Part shown: piece after piece, positions 33,340 to 42,293 of the stretch
Numbering within the stretch: position 1 is the stretch's first letter
How the letters are laid out: each line of letters begins with the position of its first letter
The notes under the pieces: generated by a model
The model's database searches: none
What the model saw: only the letters and a program-made list of their open reading frames with translations
Told to the model about the DNA's origin: nothing
Virus record (IMG/VR): IMGVR_UViG_3300020470_000561
Span: 1 to 58,149 of that record
From: a virus
Reading direction: 5' to 3' (one strand)
DNA length: 58,149 bases
Made by a program: the position numbers and the translations under genes

Positions 33340-34737
33340 CTATTCGTTGCCACTACGAGGTAGGGAATCCCTGACTAATTCTAGATCTGTTGTTATACCA
33401 TTTCTCTTGTAAGTATGCTTCAAACCTGCGATTACATACTTTCCACTAAACTTTTTATCTTGTTTTACGTTAGCACCTTTCTGTCTTGATCCTGGAATAA
33501 TAAGTTTAATTAAAGATCCAGCAACTAATCCAACGTTACCAGGAACTGTAATGTTTAACTTAATAGCACTCATTAATGTATAACGTGCAGATGCATACTC
33601 TGCTACTGACATATAATCATCATCAGATCTGGTACCATTATTAGGCATCGAATTGTTAGACTGATTCTTTAGTCCAGGTAATGCACGAAACTTAATCCTA
33701 GTTGGCTCTGATTCTTTTAAAAATTCTGGTGTCTTAAATGGTGGTACCTTCTCAACAGTAGATGCCTTTCCAAATAGTTCTTCATATGTCATCACCATAG
33801 CTTCATTCATAGTGCCACCTGGTTGATCTTCAGTCTTAGCAGACTTTGGTGCACGTGCATCTTTAGGTACTGGTAATGCTACACCTATAGCAGCAGACTT
33901 ATAGACACCCATCCTCATACTCTTCAGATGATTTGCCTTATCTGGATACTGTATATTCTCTATAGTAAATAATTTGTTTCCTGGATCAGTACCTTTCTGG
34001 ACATAATTGTATGTGTATATGTTTTTAGTAGCACCACCCTCACATATAGAATCAACAGATCTAAAATTAAATCCATGTCCATTCTCCCAGAAGAAGAAAC
34101 CAGATTGTTTCTTACTACCCTTGCTCTTATCTAGTCTGGTGATCTTATCACTAAGGAACATTATAGTATCTACTGGTTTCCAGCTAGGGGATATAAAAGT
34201 ATACTTTGAATGATTCTCAAAACCATCCTCCTTAATCTTCTTATCTCCTTTAAGATACTCTTTACAAATAAACTTAGGGATATTATCTACATCCTTAGCA
34301 CCCTTACCTGGTCCAAATGCTCTGAATACTTTAAACTGTTCATTATTATACATCTCTGGTGAGACAGTATGAAGAATATACATCTGTCCTCTCTCAGACT
34401 TAACAATACTACCTATCTTATAGACCTGCATTGTTACATCTAACTTCTCACCCTCCAGTGCACTATCAGTCGTAATATTAATACTAATCTTCTCACCACC
34501 TTGAAGCATTAAATTAAAATCAACTGCGTCTAAGATAGTAAAATCACAACGAAGGAAAGGAGACTCAATGGATTCTAGATACTCAAAATCCATTACCATC
34601 TCTTCTATATTCCACTTCTTATCATCCATGGTAACAAGTTCAATCTTGTTTACCGTCATCCCTCTGGAATTTTGGGATGCCTGACCCTTCAACGCTACTG
34701 TATTAGGGGGTGGGGATGAGAATGCTACAGTACTCAT
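33340..34737 (-). CDS. baseplate hub protein (gp27-like position)
   Basis: 465 aa. Beta-rich with VTMDDKKWNIEEMVMDFEYL and ESIESPFLRCDFTILDAVDF, a start typical of hub proteins that sit on the spike; the C-terminus has KFSGKYVIAGLKHTYKRNGI. Position between the tape-measure-like genes and gp5 fits the gp27-type hub. Sequence similarity to T4 gp27 is not evident by eye, so the gp number is tentative. Confidence 0.6.
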   Translation of the reverse strand: MSTVAFSSPPPNTVALKGQASQNSRGMTVNKIELVTMDDKKWNIEEMVMDFEYLESIESPFLRCDFTILDAVDFNLMLQGGEKISINITTDSALEGEKLDVTMQVYKIGSIVKSERGQMYILHTVSPEMYNNEQFKVFRAFGPGKGAKDVDNIPKFICKEYLKGDKKIKEDGFENHSKYTFISPSWKPVDTIMFLSDKITRLDKSKGSKKQSGFFFWENGHGFNFRSVDSICEGGATKNIYTYNYVQKGTDPGNKLFTIENIQYPDKANHLKSMRMGVYKSAAIGVALPVPKDARAPKSAKTEDQPGGTMNEAMVMTYEELFGKASTVEKVPPFKTPEFLKESEPTRIKFRALPGLKNQSNNSMPNNGTRSDDDYMSVAEYASARYTLMSAIKLNITVPGNVGLVAGSLIKLIIPGSRQKGANVKQDKKFSGKYVIAGLKHTYKRNGITTDLELVRDSLPRSGNE

Positions 34738-34738
34738 A

Positions 34739-37171
34739 TCACATTAACTCCGAAGGATTAACTAAGAACTCATGTATAAGTCCAAACTTAGGTAACATAT
34801 ACTCGTGTGAATCATGCTTATCTTCACCTGGAATTGCTATTGGTACATCTTCTCCACCACCACCTGTCTGTATAGGTGGTGCATTAACTACATTAACACC
34901 TCCACCACCACTTAATGCTGCTGCTTGTAACTCTTTCTTCTTAGTAGTTTCATCTTGCTTTGCACTCTCTAACTTAGCACCTGTTTCCATAAAGGAACTA
35001 TCAAAAGAAGAATGTCCTTTAACCTTTTCTGCTCCTGTTGCAGGATCTTTATATACAAGTTGATGCTTCTCTAAGTATGCCTTATTCCTTTCTCTCATCC
35101 TCTCTTTAGTTGCAGCATGTGCATCACTAGACTCTAGGATCTGAGCAAGTTTCCTCTGATCTATATCAATAGTTTGCTTATTAATAAGCATATCTATTGT
35201 CGTACCTTCTGGTAACTGCTCCAATATCTGATCCTTATGCTCATGTAGATGATTAACATCTATAGCATAGGTATGCTTAATCTTTTCCTTCTCCTTCTGT
35301 GGCTCCTGTCCTGGTATCGTAGTAGTCTTAGTTATAAACTCCTTATAAGATCCAACTAACTGAGGTGGTTCTACTTCACCACCCTCTGACTTCTGTGGTA
35401 AGAAACCACCCATCAATGCCTGACGCATCCTCATGGCTGTCAGACCCTTATTCTTTCTAGTTGCTGGTGTATCAAATGGAACTACAAATGCACCACCACT
35501 AGACTTCTGTGCAACATACTCCCTACCATGTCCTATGAAACTGGTTGACTTACCACCATCAAGACTAACTGGGTAACCTGACATAGGACCATTAATCCAA
35601 CCACCCTTAGCAAGTTCCTGATACCATCCACCAGCTGACAAATGAGGGTTTCTATCTTTGTGAGCATCTCTTATAGTCTCGTGCCCATCAACTAATTTAG
35701 ATCTATCATAACCTTCTTCGCCTGGTTTCTTACCATTAACCGTAGCATATTCACTAACATCCATCACATCTTGGTCTTGACCATCTATATCAATATCACT
35801 AGCGTCAGCACCACCTCCTTTGGGAGTAAAGAATTTCAATACAGTAGTTAATGCCTTCATTCCTAAGAATAAGGGGAAGAACATTGTCTTGACACCTATC
35901 GACATTATCTTGGTTATCATCGGTAGATGAGGTTCCAATGCCGTAAGTATACCACTCATAAAGTCACCCAATACAACAAAGAATTGACTAAGATTCTTCT
36001 GTATAGGCTCCATTACCTTATTAAAGATCTCACCTACCTTTCCAATGAAGTCCTTAATAGGTGCAATAACTGGCTCTAATGCTCCACCTATTGCTTTACC
36101 TGCTTTACCTCCTAAAAATCCTCCAGCAGCACCTGCAATCATACCCATTCCAGGTATACCAGTAGCAGCACCCAACGCAGATCCTATTGCAGCACCTGCA
36201 CCTGCACCAACACCAGCACCTGCTACTTCTGCTCCACTACCACCTTCTGCTGACACTTGCATAGCAGCAGCAGATCCAGCAGCTAGTGACCCTAGCATCA
36301 TGCCACCTTTACCACTCATAAACTTACCCACCTTGGGTAAGAGTGATTTAGCTACACCTTTTATACCACCAGCAGCACCCTTGAACAGTTGAAATCCTTT
36401 CTTTATACCTGTTAGGGCTGCCTTCTTCATTCCTCCAAAGGCACCACCTAGTTTAGATATTACCCATCCTACCGCTTTTACTGTACCTATAGGATTCTTA
36501 AGGAATGCCAATCCTAAGAATAGTGGTGCTGCTGATAAAAGGAACTGTAATGCTCCAAACAATCCTTTCAGACTAATAGGATTCTCTAGGAATTTAGTCA
36601 ACCCATCTAAGGATGACCCTGCTAAGAACCCTACTATCTTAAATACAAACTTACCTATTCGTGCAAGACCTTTGAATAATGCTTCTACCTTATCAGGATT
36701 CTTCTCAATCCATTCAAAGACTTTCCACCCTGCCATGAGAGTGAATAACCAACTAGCAACCTTGACTATTCCACTGAATAGACCACCAAATGCTTTAGTA
36801 CTTCCCTTCTTAAATGCCTCTGCTATCTTCTTGAGTGCTGGTTGTGTCTCTGACTTATTCTCAGCATCATCTCTTGCTGCCTTACCTCTTCTCTTCTTCT
36901 CATCTACTTGCTTTGCTTTATCTCTCTTCTCCTCATTCTGAGCTATCTGCTCTTCTTTCTTAATTAATGCTTTGTTATTAGATATCTGTGTGGCAATGTT
37001 AGTCCTCCATCCCTCAACCATTGCTTGAGAGTTCAAGGAAATACTATTAAGGGTCTGACCCAAAGAGTTCATACCAGAGATGACAGCCTGCATACCAGTA
37101 TTGGTACCCTTATAAGATACCATCTTATACAGTGCTGCCCTCTTTACTTTAATAGTAGGTGCGTCTGCCAT
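34739..37171 (-). CDS. tape-measure-like tail protein A (810 aa)
   Basis: N-terminal coiled coil (about 60 to 110; KKEEQIAQNEEKRDKAKQ), hydrophobic helices (about 120 to 260; WLFTLMAGWKVFEWIEKNPD, then FKIVGFLAGSS), a long Gly/Ala-rich hydrophobic stretch (about 270 to 360) and a soluble C-terminus. GREYVAQKSSGGAFVVPFDT is common in tape-measure tails. It parallels the next gene (37173..39734) in layout and motifs, so the two are paralogues. It has no M23 motif. Role: tail length or hub and DNA passage. Confidence 0.65.
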   Translation of the reverse strand: MADAPTIKVKRAALYKMVSYKGTNTGMQAVISGMNSLGQTLNSISLNSQAMVEGWRTNIATQISNNKALIKKEEQIAQNEEKRDKAKQVDEKKRRGKAARDDAENKSETQPALKKIAEAFKKGSTKAFGGLFSGIVKVASWLFTLMAGWKVFEWIEKNPDKVEALFKGLARIGKFVFKIVGFLAGSSLDGLTKFLENPISLKGLFGALQFLLSAAPLFLGLAFLKNPIGTVKAVGWVISKLGGAFGGMKKAALTGIKKGFQLFKGAAGGIKGVAKSLLPKVGKFMSGKGGMMLGSLAAGSAAAMQVSAEGGSGAEVAGAGVGAGAGAAIGSALGAATGIPGMGMIAGAAGGFLGGKAGKAIGGALEPVIAPIKDFIGKVGEIFNKVMEPIQKNLSQFFVVLGDFMSGILTALEPHLPMITKIMSIGVKTMFFPLFLGMKALTTVLKFFTPKGGGADASDIDIDGQDQDVMDVSEYATVNGKKPGEEGYDRSKLVDGHETIRDAHKDRNPHLSAGGWYQELAKGGWINGPMSGYPVSLDGGKSTSFIGHGREYVAQKSSGGAFVVPFDTPATRKNKGLTAMRMRQALMGGFLPQKSEGGEVEPPQLVGSYKEFITKTTTIPGQEPQKEKEKIKHTYAIDVNHLHEHKDQILEQLPEGTTIDMLINKQTIDIDQRKLAQILESSDAHAATKERMRERNKAYLEKHQLVYKDPATGAEKVKGHSSFDSSFMETGAKLESAKQDETTKKKELQAAALSGGGGVNVVNAPPIQTGGGGEDVPIAIPGEDKHDSHEYMLPKFGLIHEFLVNPSELM

Positions 37172-37172
37172 A

Positions 37173-39734
37173 CTAAGTTAACATTGGTGACGTAGGTGAG
37201 TACACAGGAATAACATTAGTACCACCACTGTTATTTATTACCTGTTCAGTAACAACTGTGGTTTCACCCTTCATGACTAATGGCATCATCTCCTCATCCT
37301 TATCCCTGAATGCTTTCTCTTTTATTTTCTTAGCAATACGCTTCAGATTAGCATGCTTAGGATCGATCTTGAGTTGAGGAATAACCTTCCCATAACTCTT
37401 ATTCCAAAGACCAACAAGACCATCAAGTGCTTTCTTTGCACCATCTTTAATAGGTTCTATTACATGTGGTGGATCAAAAGATAATTCCTTAGCTGGTTGA
37501 GGTTGATCACCACCACCTGATCCAAATGGTGCTTCCTTATCATAGAAATCAAGTGGATTTACCCTTGATAATACATTTGTCTTAGGTCTACCAGTGTCTG
37601 CTGGATTCAATGCCATCTCCCAGTGAAGATGGGGTCCAGATGATCTACCAGTATTACCTGTATATCCTAATATTGTACCTTTAGATGTCTTATCCCCCTT
37701 CTTAAGTGTTGGCATCTTATCAAGATGAGCAAAGAAATGACCATATCCTTTACTATCTACCCAACTAATCCAGAATCCATATCCAGAATCCTTACCTACT
37801 GCATCAACGAATCCATCTGACATTGCGTGTAATGCTTCACCTACCTCTGTAGCAATATCAACTCCCATGTGCATACCAGGAGATAAAGCGAATCCCCTTT
37901 GACCCATCTCTGAAGTTACTATGTGTCCTCCTTCTGCCATTGCTGGTGCAAATAATGCACTACCTGCCAGCATTGCTCCTGCTATACCTGATACTAAACC
38001 GCCCATACTATAAGACTCCTGTGGTGTTGTTACTGGATAAATGTCTTTCATTGTACCATAAACTGGTACGGCACCGCCCTCTGATTTTTCTTGTCCTACT
38101 TGTAGGACTTTACCTCTAGTCCTTATGACCTTCCACGCAAACCCTATAGGGTTCTTAGCGAATGCCACAAGATTCTTCACACCATTGATAACTCTTTCAA
38201 TGATCCATTTAATTGCATCAACAGCAGCACCAAAAACGAAAGCGACAAAATCCCCTAACATTTTAGCACCTTTCATCAATAAGTCACCTATTCCACTAAG
38301 GAATCCCATCAATGCATCAAAGGTCTCTTTAAATGGTGCAAAGACCTCCTTCATAACACCCCATACAACCGTGTAATACATCTTAAATGCCTTACCAATA
38401 GGTCCAAATATAGGTTCTATGATTGGTCCTATCTTCTTTCCTGCCCATTCACCTAAGAAACCACCAATAGCATTACCAACGATAGGTGCAAATGGACCTA
38501 GGAATGGACCTAGTAACGCAGTACCTACTGCACCACCTATCAAACCACCTGCTGCCTGTCCAACACCTGCACCTATAGCAGCAGACTTCTTCTCACCTGA
38601 TGCTATACCTGTTGCTATACGTGTGGCACCACCTAATACCGATAGACCTCCTGCTGCTGCACCTGGTCTTGCCTTTGCAAACTTACCTATCTTACCAAAA
38701 CCTTTCTTGCCGAATTTGAGTCCTTTCTTACCCATTATTCGACCACGTTGCTTCAACTTACTGAGTGGTCCTTTGTTTGCCCCTTTAAATTGTCCTTGGA
38801 ATCTATCTTGTGCTTTTTTCTGATATAGATCAGACTTAAACCCTTTACCTGCACCCTTAGCTCTCTTAGCATCTGCTCTCTTAGCAGACTTCTGGATCTG
38901 ATCGTACTCTTCCTTACTGTATATTACACCTGTCTTCTTATCTCTATATCCTGTACGTCTTGCAGCAGCACTCTGCTTTATCTCTTCTTGTGTTTGAGTA
39001 TTCCTAGCAAATGTCTCTCTAACACCATTAAAATCTTGTATTGCCTTCCATGGCATTATTAAGTATTGTGCTGTCTTAAATGCAGCAATACCACCTAATA
39101 ACTGGAGTACTCCTAATACTCCCCTTAGTCCTCTCTTAACAGGATTCTCATCAAATGCACCAAATATATTGGTGAGTCCATTCATTATGCCATTGATACC
39201 AAATCCCAGTATCGCAAACGCAAACTTACCAATAGCAAATACCAATTTGAATATCTTCTCTGCCGACCCTGGCATCTTATCCATCCAGTCGAAGATACCG
39301 TACAATATAAAACCGCTTATAATGGCATCTAAAAACCCAAAGATCCTTTTCAGGAATCCTTGCAATGGTCCTTTAATCTCCCTAAAGCGTTTCTTTACAG
39401 GTTTATCTGCTTCCTTCTCTGCTTCCTCTAATGTCTTCTCTACCTTATCTCTCTTCTTCTTTCGGAACATCTTCCGAAATGAATCAACACTCTTCTGCCA
39501 TAAATTCTTCTTCTTTTTATCCTTAGTATCTAATGCCTCGGTCTTCTCTGCTATATCCTTGCGGAGCCAGTCACGTTGAAACTCAATGATAGTATTGGTT
39601 TCAAAGAAATTATTAGCAATGCCCTCTGTTACAACACCTGTACGATTGATTCCCTTACGGATCTCATTGAAGTCTGCATCTAACTTGCTAGAAATCTTAA
39701 ATGGTTTAATTGTAACAAACGATTTAATTGCCAT
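37173..39734 (-). CDS. tape-measure-like tail protein B with M23 peptidase domain (853 aa)
   Basis: N-terminal charged coil, hydrophobic segments (FGFLDAIISGFILYGIFDWM, near residue 130), Gly-rich hydrophobic middle. At about 615 to 740 there is a complete M23 (LytM) zinc endopeptidase core: HMGVD (HxxxD), FFAHLDKM and GPHLHWEM (HxH). M23 enzymes cut peptidoglycan crosslinks, so this is a likely tail-associated lysin that opens the cell wall on infection. It is followed directly by the 61-aa frameshift ORF upstream. The C-terminus is helical and basic. Confidence 0.8.
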   Translation of the reverse strand: MAIKSFVTIKPFKISSKLDADFNEIRKGINRTGVVTEGIANNFFETNTIIEFQRDWLRKDIAEKTEALDTKDKKKKNLWQKSVDSFRKMFRKKKRDKVEKTLEEAEKEADKPVKKRFREIKGPLQGFLKRIFGFLDAIISGFILYGIFDWMDKMPGSAEKIFKLVFAIGKFAFAILGFGINGIMNGLTNIFGAFDENPVKRGLRGVLGVLQLLGGIAAFKTAQYLIMPWKAIQDFNGVRETFARNTQTQEEIKQSAAARRTGYRDKKTGVIYSKEEYDQIQKSAKRADAKRAKGAGKGFKSDLYQKKAQDRFQGQFKGANKGPLSKLKQRGRIMGKKGLKFGKKGFGKIGKFAKARPGAAAGGLSVLGGATRIATGIASGEKKSAAIGAGVGQAAGGLIGGAVGTALLGPFLGPFAPIVGNAIGGFLGEWAGKKIGPIIEPIFGPIGKAFKMYYTVVWGVMKEVFAPFKETFDALMGFLSGIGDLLMKGAKMLGDFVAFVFGAAVDAIKWIIERVINGVKNLVAFAKNPIGFAWKVIRTRGKVLQVGQEKSEGGAVPVYGTMKDIYPVTTPQESYSMGGLVSGIAGAMLAGSALFAPAMAEGGHIVTSEMGQRGFALSPGMHMGVDIATEVGEALHAMSDGFVDAVGKDSGYGFWISWVDSKGYGHFFAHLDKMPTLKKGDKTSKGTILGYTGNTGRSSGPHLHWEMALNPADTGRPKTNVLSRVNPLDFYDKEAPFGSGGGDQPQPAKELSFDPPHVIEPIKDGAKKALDGLVGLWNKSYGKVIPQLKIDPKHANLKRIAKKIKEKAFRDKDEEMMPLVMKGETTVVTEQVINNSGGTNVIPVYSPTSPMLT

Positions 39735-39920
39735 TTAAAGGGACATCTTGTTTTCTTCTGATTTTTGTCTTCTTTCTTCCTCTTGTATATGAGCAATAAG
39801 AAGATTCACATAAACATCACGTTCCCAAGGCATCATATTTTCCAACTCTGTTAGAGAATACTTGTGGTGTTGCATTAATGCAAAGTTAGTCTTGTAGTAA
39901 TTCTCAAGACTATCATGCAT
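39735..39920 (-). CDS. tail/hub assembly small protein, also reachable by -1 frameshift from gp26
   Basis: 61 aa; MHDSLENYYKTNFALMQHHK, then MMPWERDVYVNLLIAHIQEE, a helical module that recalls the second (T) part of tail assembly chaperone pairs. It lies in the -1 frame relative to gp26, and no stop codon occurs between the slippery heptamer at 39938..39932 and this ORF. It can thus be made as a fusion as well as from its own ATG. In T4 the counterpart near gp26 is gp51; I do not see clear similarity. Confidence 0.65.
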   Translation of the reverse strand: MHDSLENYYKTNFALMQHHKYSLTELENMMPWERDVYVNLLIAHIQEEERRQKSEENKMSL

Positions 39921-39925
39921 TAGGG

Positions 39926-40630
39926 CTACTCGAAAAAAGATGCTAGACCTTCTAACTGTAGCTCACTGGTGACCTTAGTTTTAGGGTTATAAACTGGAAT
40001 AGTATACGATAACTTAGGCATTGTTTGGAAGAAATCTTGTACCTTCTGGAATTGCTCAGAGTTGAGTCCTTCTAAGAAGTCAAGTGCTTCTGCCTTAGTA
40101 AAGGTATCATATACCTCTTCTTTATCCCATACTTGGTCTATACAACCAGCAGCAAGTTTAAAGATATCATCAATGTCTGGATTTTCAGTAAGATTCTGTT
40201 GAATGAATACATCCAATGATGGATATTTCATTTTAATACCTACACTATCATCTAACTGAATTTTGCTAGTATGACCTTCTGGTACAACTACTCCTACCTT
40301 CTCCAATGGTATACTCACATCGACCTTTGTTTCATCATCATCTGGTGCAGTAATCTTAAATTCACTGACCTCACCAACTGCCTTAGATCTGATCTTAAGG
40401 AAGATATATTCAATCTCGAAAGTTGCGAGATCTTCAACTTTTCCTTTCAAACTGGTGCAGTTTTTAATAATTGTCTTCACTGCTTTAATCATCTCTTTGT
40501 CGTTATTCGACTCCATAGCGAGATAAAGCAATTTCTCCTCTTTCACTAGAAAGGGACGGTATGTTAATTTCTTGCCTGTAATAGGCAGTTCCATTTCATA
40601 CTCAGGTATGGCTAACTTGGGTAAAGGCAT
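39926..40630 (-). CDS. gp26: baseplate hub assembly protein gp26 (T4 baseplate family)
   Basis: 234 aa. LPKLAIPEYEMELPITGKKL, then TYRPFLVKEEKLLYLAMES is the hallmark of T4 gp26-type proteins. This family takes the place of tail assembly chaperones before the tape measure. It ends LASFFE with TCT-TTT-TTC-GAG-TAG, which contains the slippery heptamer. A late promoter CTAAATA is upstream. The tape-measure-like genes follow, as expected for a chaperone. Confidence 0.85.
   Translation of the reverse strand: MPLPKLAIPEYEMELPITGKKLTYRPFLVKEEKLLYLAMESNNDKEMIKAVKTIIKNCTSLKGKVEDLATFEIEYIFLKIRSKAVGEVSEFKITAPDDDETKVDVSIPLEKVGVVVPEGHTSKIQLDDSVGIKMKYPSLDVFIQQNLTENPDIDDIFKLAAGCIDQVWDKEEVYDTFTKAEALDFLEGLNSEQFQKVQDFFQTMPKLSYTIPVYNPKTKVTSELQLEGLASFFE
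39932..39938 (-). promoter_or_regulatory. probable -1 frameshift slippery site T_TTT_TTC
   Basis: On the minus strand, T-TTT-TTC in the gp26 frame fits X_XXY_YYZ with X and Y = T, one sense codon before the gp26 stop. After slipping, the ribosome would read CGA GTA GCC CTA ATG CAT GAT and continue into the 61-aa ORF. No stop intervenes. Confidence 0.6.
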
Positions 40631-40651
40631 AACGATTAATTATATTATCTT

Positions 40652-40658
40652 TATTTAG
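40652..40658 (-). promoter_or_regulatory. late promoter variant CTAAATA
   Basis: CTAAATA on the minus strand, 22 to 28 bases before the gp26 ATG at 40630, overlapping the end of the gp54-like gene. Confidence 0.5.
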
Positions 40659-41383
40659 ACACCATATCGAGCAACATCTTTTTGCTCAACATCATATCCC
40701 ATTATATTGGCACTTTCATTGAAGAAGTTGATATGACGATCACCTGAATCAAATCTAGTACCTTCACCACCAATAGTGTCAAATCTATATCTCTCGTAGT
40801 AGAAAGATACATCTAACTTTAACATATCAGTTTGTCCATTATTAAAACTAAGTGCTGACATATCATATGGGAATGCCCCAAACATCTGCCAAACACCTGT
40901 TGCTCTATTTAATCTCTGTTGATAAGGTTTCCCTAATTGTGTACGTCCATTCCATACTATATTAGATCCTAACTCCCACTTACATATTAATATATTAGTT
41001 ACATATTCGTCGTATATTGTTACTCTATTCTCTGCATCACTAGCAGTATATTGCATCCACTTCTCAAATAATTCTCTATGTATTAAATCTTTTGTAACGA
41101 TAAATGACACGTTAAGATCTGTAGCAGCAGTATCAGTAGCAAAATTACGTTGCTGTCCTACATCTCTTATCTGACCAGTAGTAATTCTTTTTCCTGGTAC
41201 TGTTACATCATCAGCGAAGTAATTAATAGACTCAAATACATCCCTGCCTCTTGATCTCAATACCCTATCGTTCAGCATAAGTGCTTGGGGTAAATCCATC
41301 CTCACTGAGTATAGATTACTCCTTGCTGGCTCTTTAGCTCCACTCGCTACTAACTCACGGAACTTGGTAAAACTATTTGCCAT
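40655..41383 (-). CDS. gp54: baseplate tail-tube initiator (gp54-like)
   Basis: 242 aa. The fold resembles tail-tube proteins: NYFADDVTVPGKRITTGQIR, then FIVTKDLIHRELFEKWMQYT and ALSFNNGQTDMLKLDVSFYY are the tube-type strands. In T4 gp54 starts the tube on the baseplate cap gp48. It abuts the 159-aa gene upstream (1-base overlap) and lies close to gp48. It is shorter than T4 gp54 (320 aa). Confidence 0.7.
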   Translation of the reverse strand: MANSFTKFRELVASGAKEPARSNLYSVRMDLPQALMLNDRVLRSRGRDVFESINYFADDVTVPGKRITTGQIRDVGQQRNFATDTAATDLNVSFIVTKDLIHRELFEKWMQYTASDAENRVTIYDEYVTNILICKWELGSNIVWNGRTQLGKPYQQRLNRATGVWQMFGAFPYDMSALSFNNGQTDMLKLDVSFYYERYRFDTIGGEGTRFDSGDRHINFFNESANIMGYDVEQKDVARYGV

Positions 41384-41862
41384 TACTTAAGTCTACTCCA
41401 TATAATCCGACTAGGTACCTCCAATGTTTTCCCTAATCCAGGCGGTTGTATAACAAACTGTTCAACAGGTAGTGGAGTCATCTCCTCCAACTCATTTTGA
41501 GGGACATTGTACACACTTGTACATGAATTCATAAAGTATTTATGATGGCAACGCATAGGATATGAAATACTACCAGCAGCCCATGTATTTGCCATACTTT
41601 TCCTACTACTAGGTCTTAAATAATGTAAATTACCACCTGAAAATTGCATCTTATCGTAGTCTACATCAGTAATCCTGACCATAGGGAATGTATCCCAAAA
41701 TGGTAAGTTAGGTGTCTGTGCTGAATAATTGAAAAATATAATATCACCCACAGTAAAGAAACCAGTATATGATTCCAATCCATACTGCAACTGCTCTCGG
41801 TACCATGACTTACTCTGCACGGCACCTCCTGCTAAATCTTTAATGTCTGTGAAAATACTCAT
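41383..41862 (-). CDS. baseplate/tail protein (159 aa), possibly gp28-like
   Basis: QSKSWYREQLQYGLESYTGF, then FWDTFPMVRITDVDYDKMQF and LHYLRPSSRKSMAN. I recall proteins of this type in many T4-like phages between gp4 and gp54. A hub (gp28-type) role is possible but not proven. It overlaps gp4 by 4 bases. Confidence 0.5.
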   Translation of the reverse strand: MSIFTDIKDLAGGAVQSKSWYREQLQYGLESYTGFFTVGDIIFFNYSAQTPNLPFWDTFPMVRITDVDYDKMQFSGGNLHYLRPSSRKSMANTWAAGSISYPMRCHHKYFMNSCTSVYNVPQNELEEMTPLPVEQFVIQPPGLGKTLEVPSRIIWSRLK

Positions 41863-42293
41863 ACTCCTAGATGATGCTCCGTCAGTACCAAGAATGTCAT
41901 TCTACGGTCTGCACAATATGCCCTCGCTGCTCTCCATTTTGCCTGATTCACAGTATATGTCTTTACCTCAGTTAAAAAGGTCTTAGACTTCTGTTTTTTA
42001 CGTTTCGGTGGGAGAGTTTGTTTATAAGGTTTAATTTCGATAATGCTCTTTGCGAGTCTTCCGTCCTTTGTCCTCGCTTTAACATAGAAATCGGGATAAT
42101 ACCTATGAGGACGATTATCCACAGGACTACGGTAAGGGATGATAATTTCTTCACTGCCCCACTCCAATACGTTTACATTCTTATCACACCAGTGCATGAA
42201 TTTTTTTTCCCACAAACTCCTATAAATAATCCTAGTGGGATCACCTTTATACTTATGTCTATTTTGAGGTCTGTAGATTCCTTTATAAGCCAT
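41859..42293 (-). CDS. gp4: head completion protein gp4
   Basis: 144 aa from the ATG at 42293 (MAYKGIYRPQNRHKYKGD); the ORF opens further upstream only through a TTG. PTRIIYRSLWEKKFMHWCDK, YYPDFYVK and SIIEIKPYKQT match T4 gp4, a nuclease-like head completion protein (PD...ExK pattern). The start shares bases with the start of gp48 on the other strand. Role: finishing the packaged head before tail joining. Confidence 0.82.
   Translation of the reverse strand: MAYKGIYRPQNRHKYKGDPTRIIYRSLWEKKFMHWCDKNVNVLEWGSEEIIIPYRSPVDNRPHRYYPDFYVKARTKDGRLAKSIIEIKPYKQTLPPKRKKQKSKTFLTEVKTYTVNQAKWRAARAYCADRRMTFLVLTEHHLGV
42221..42228 (+). promoter_or_regulatory. T4-type late promoter for gp48-gp53
   Basis: Perfect TATAAATA on the plus strand, 64 bases before the gp48 ATG; it lies inside gp4 on the opposite strand. 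Confidence 0.65.

Noticed and set aside
36045-38823. Several Pro/Ala-rich plus-strand ORFs
   Set aside because: They are reverse readings of Gly/Ala-rich tape-measure-like proteins, which gives long open frames without biological meaning.
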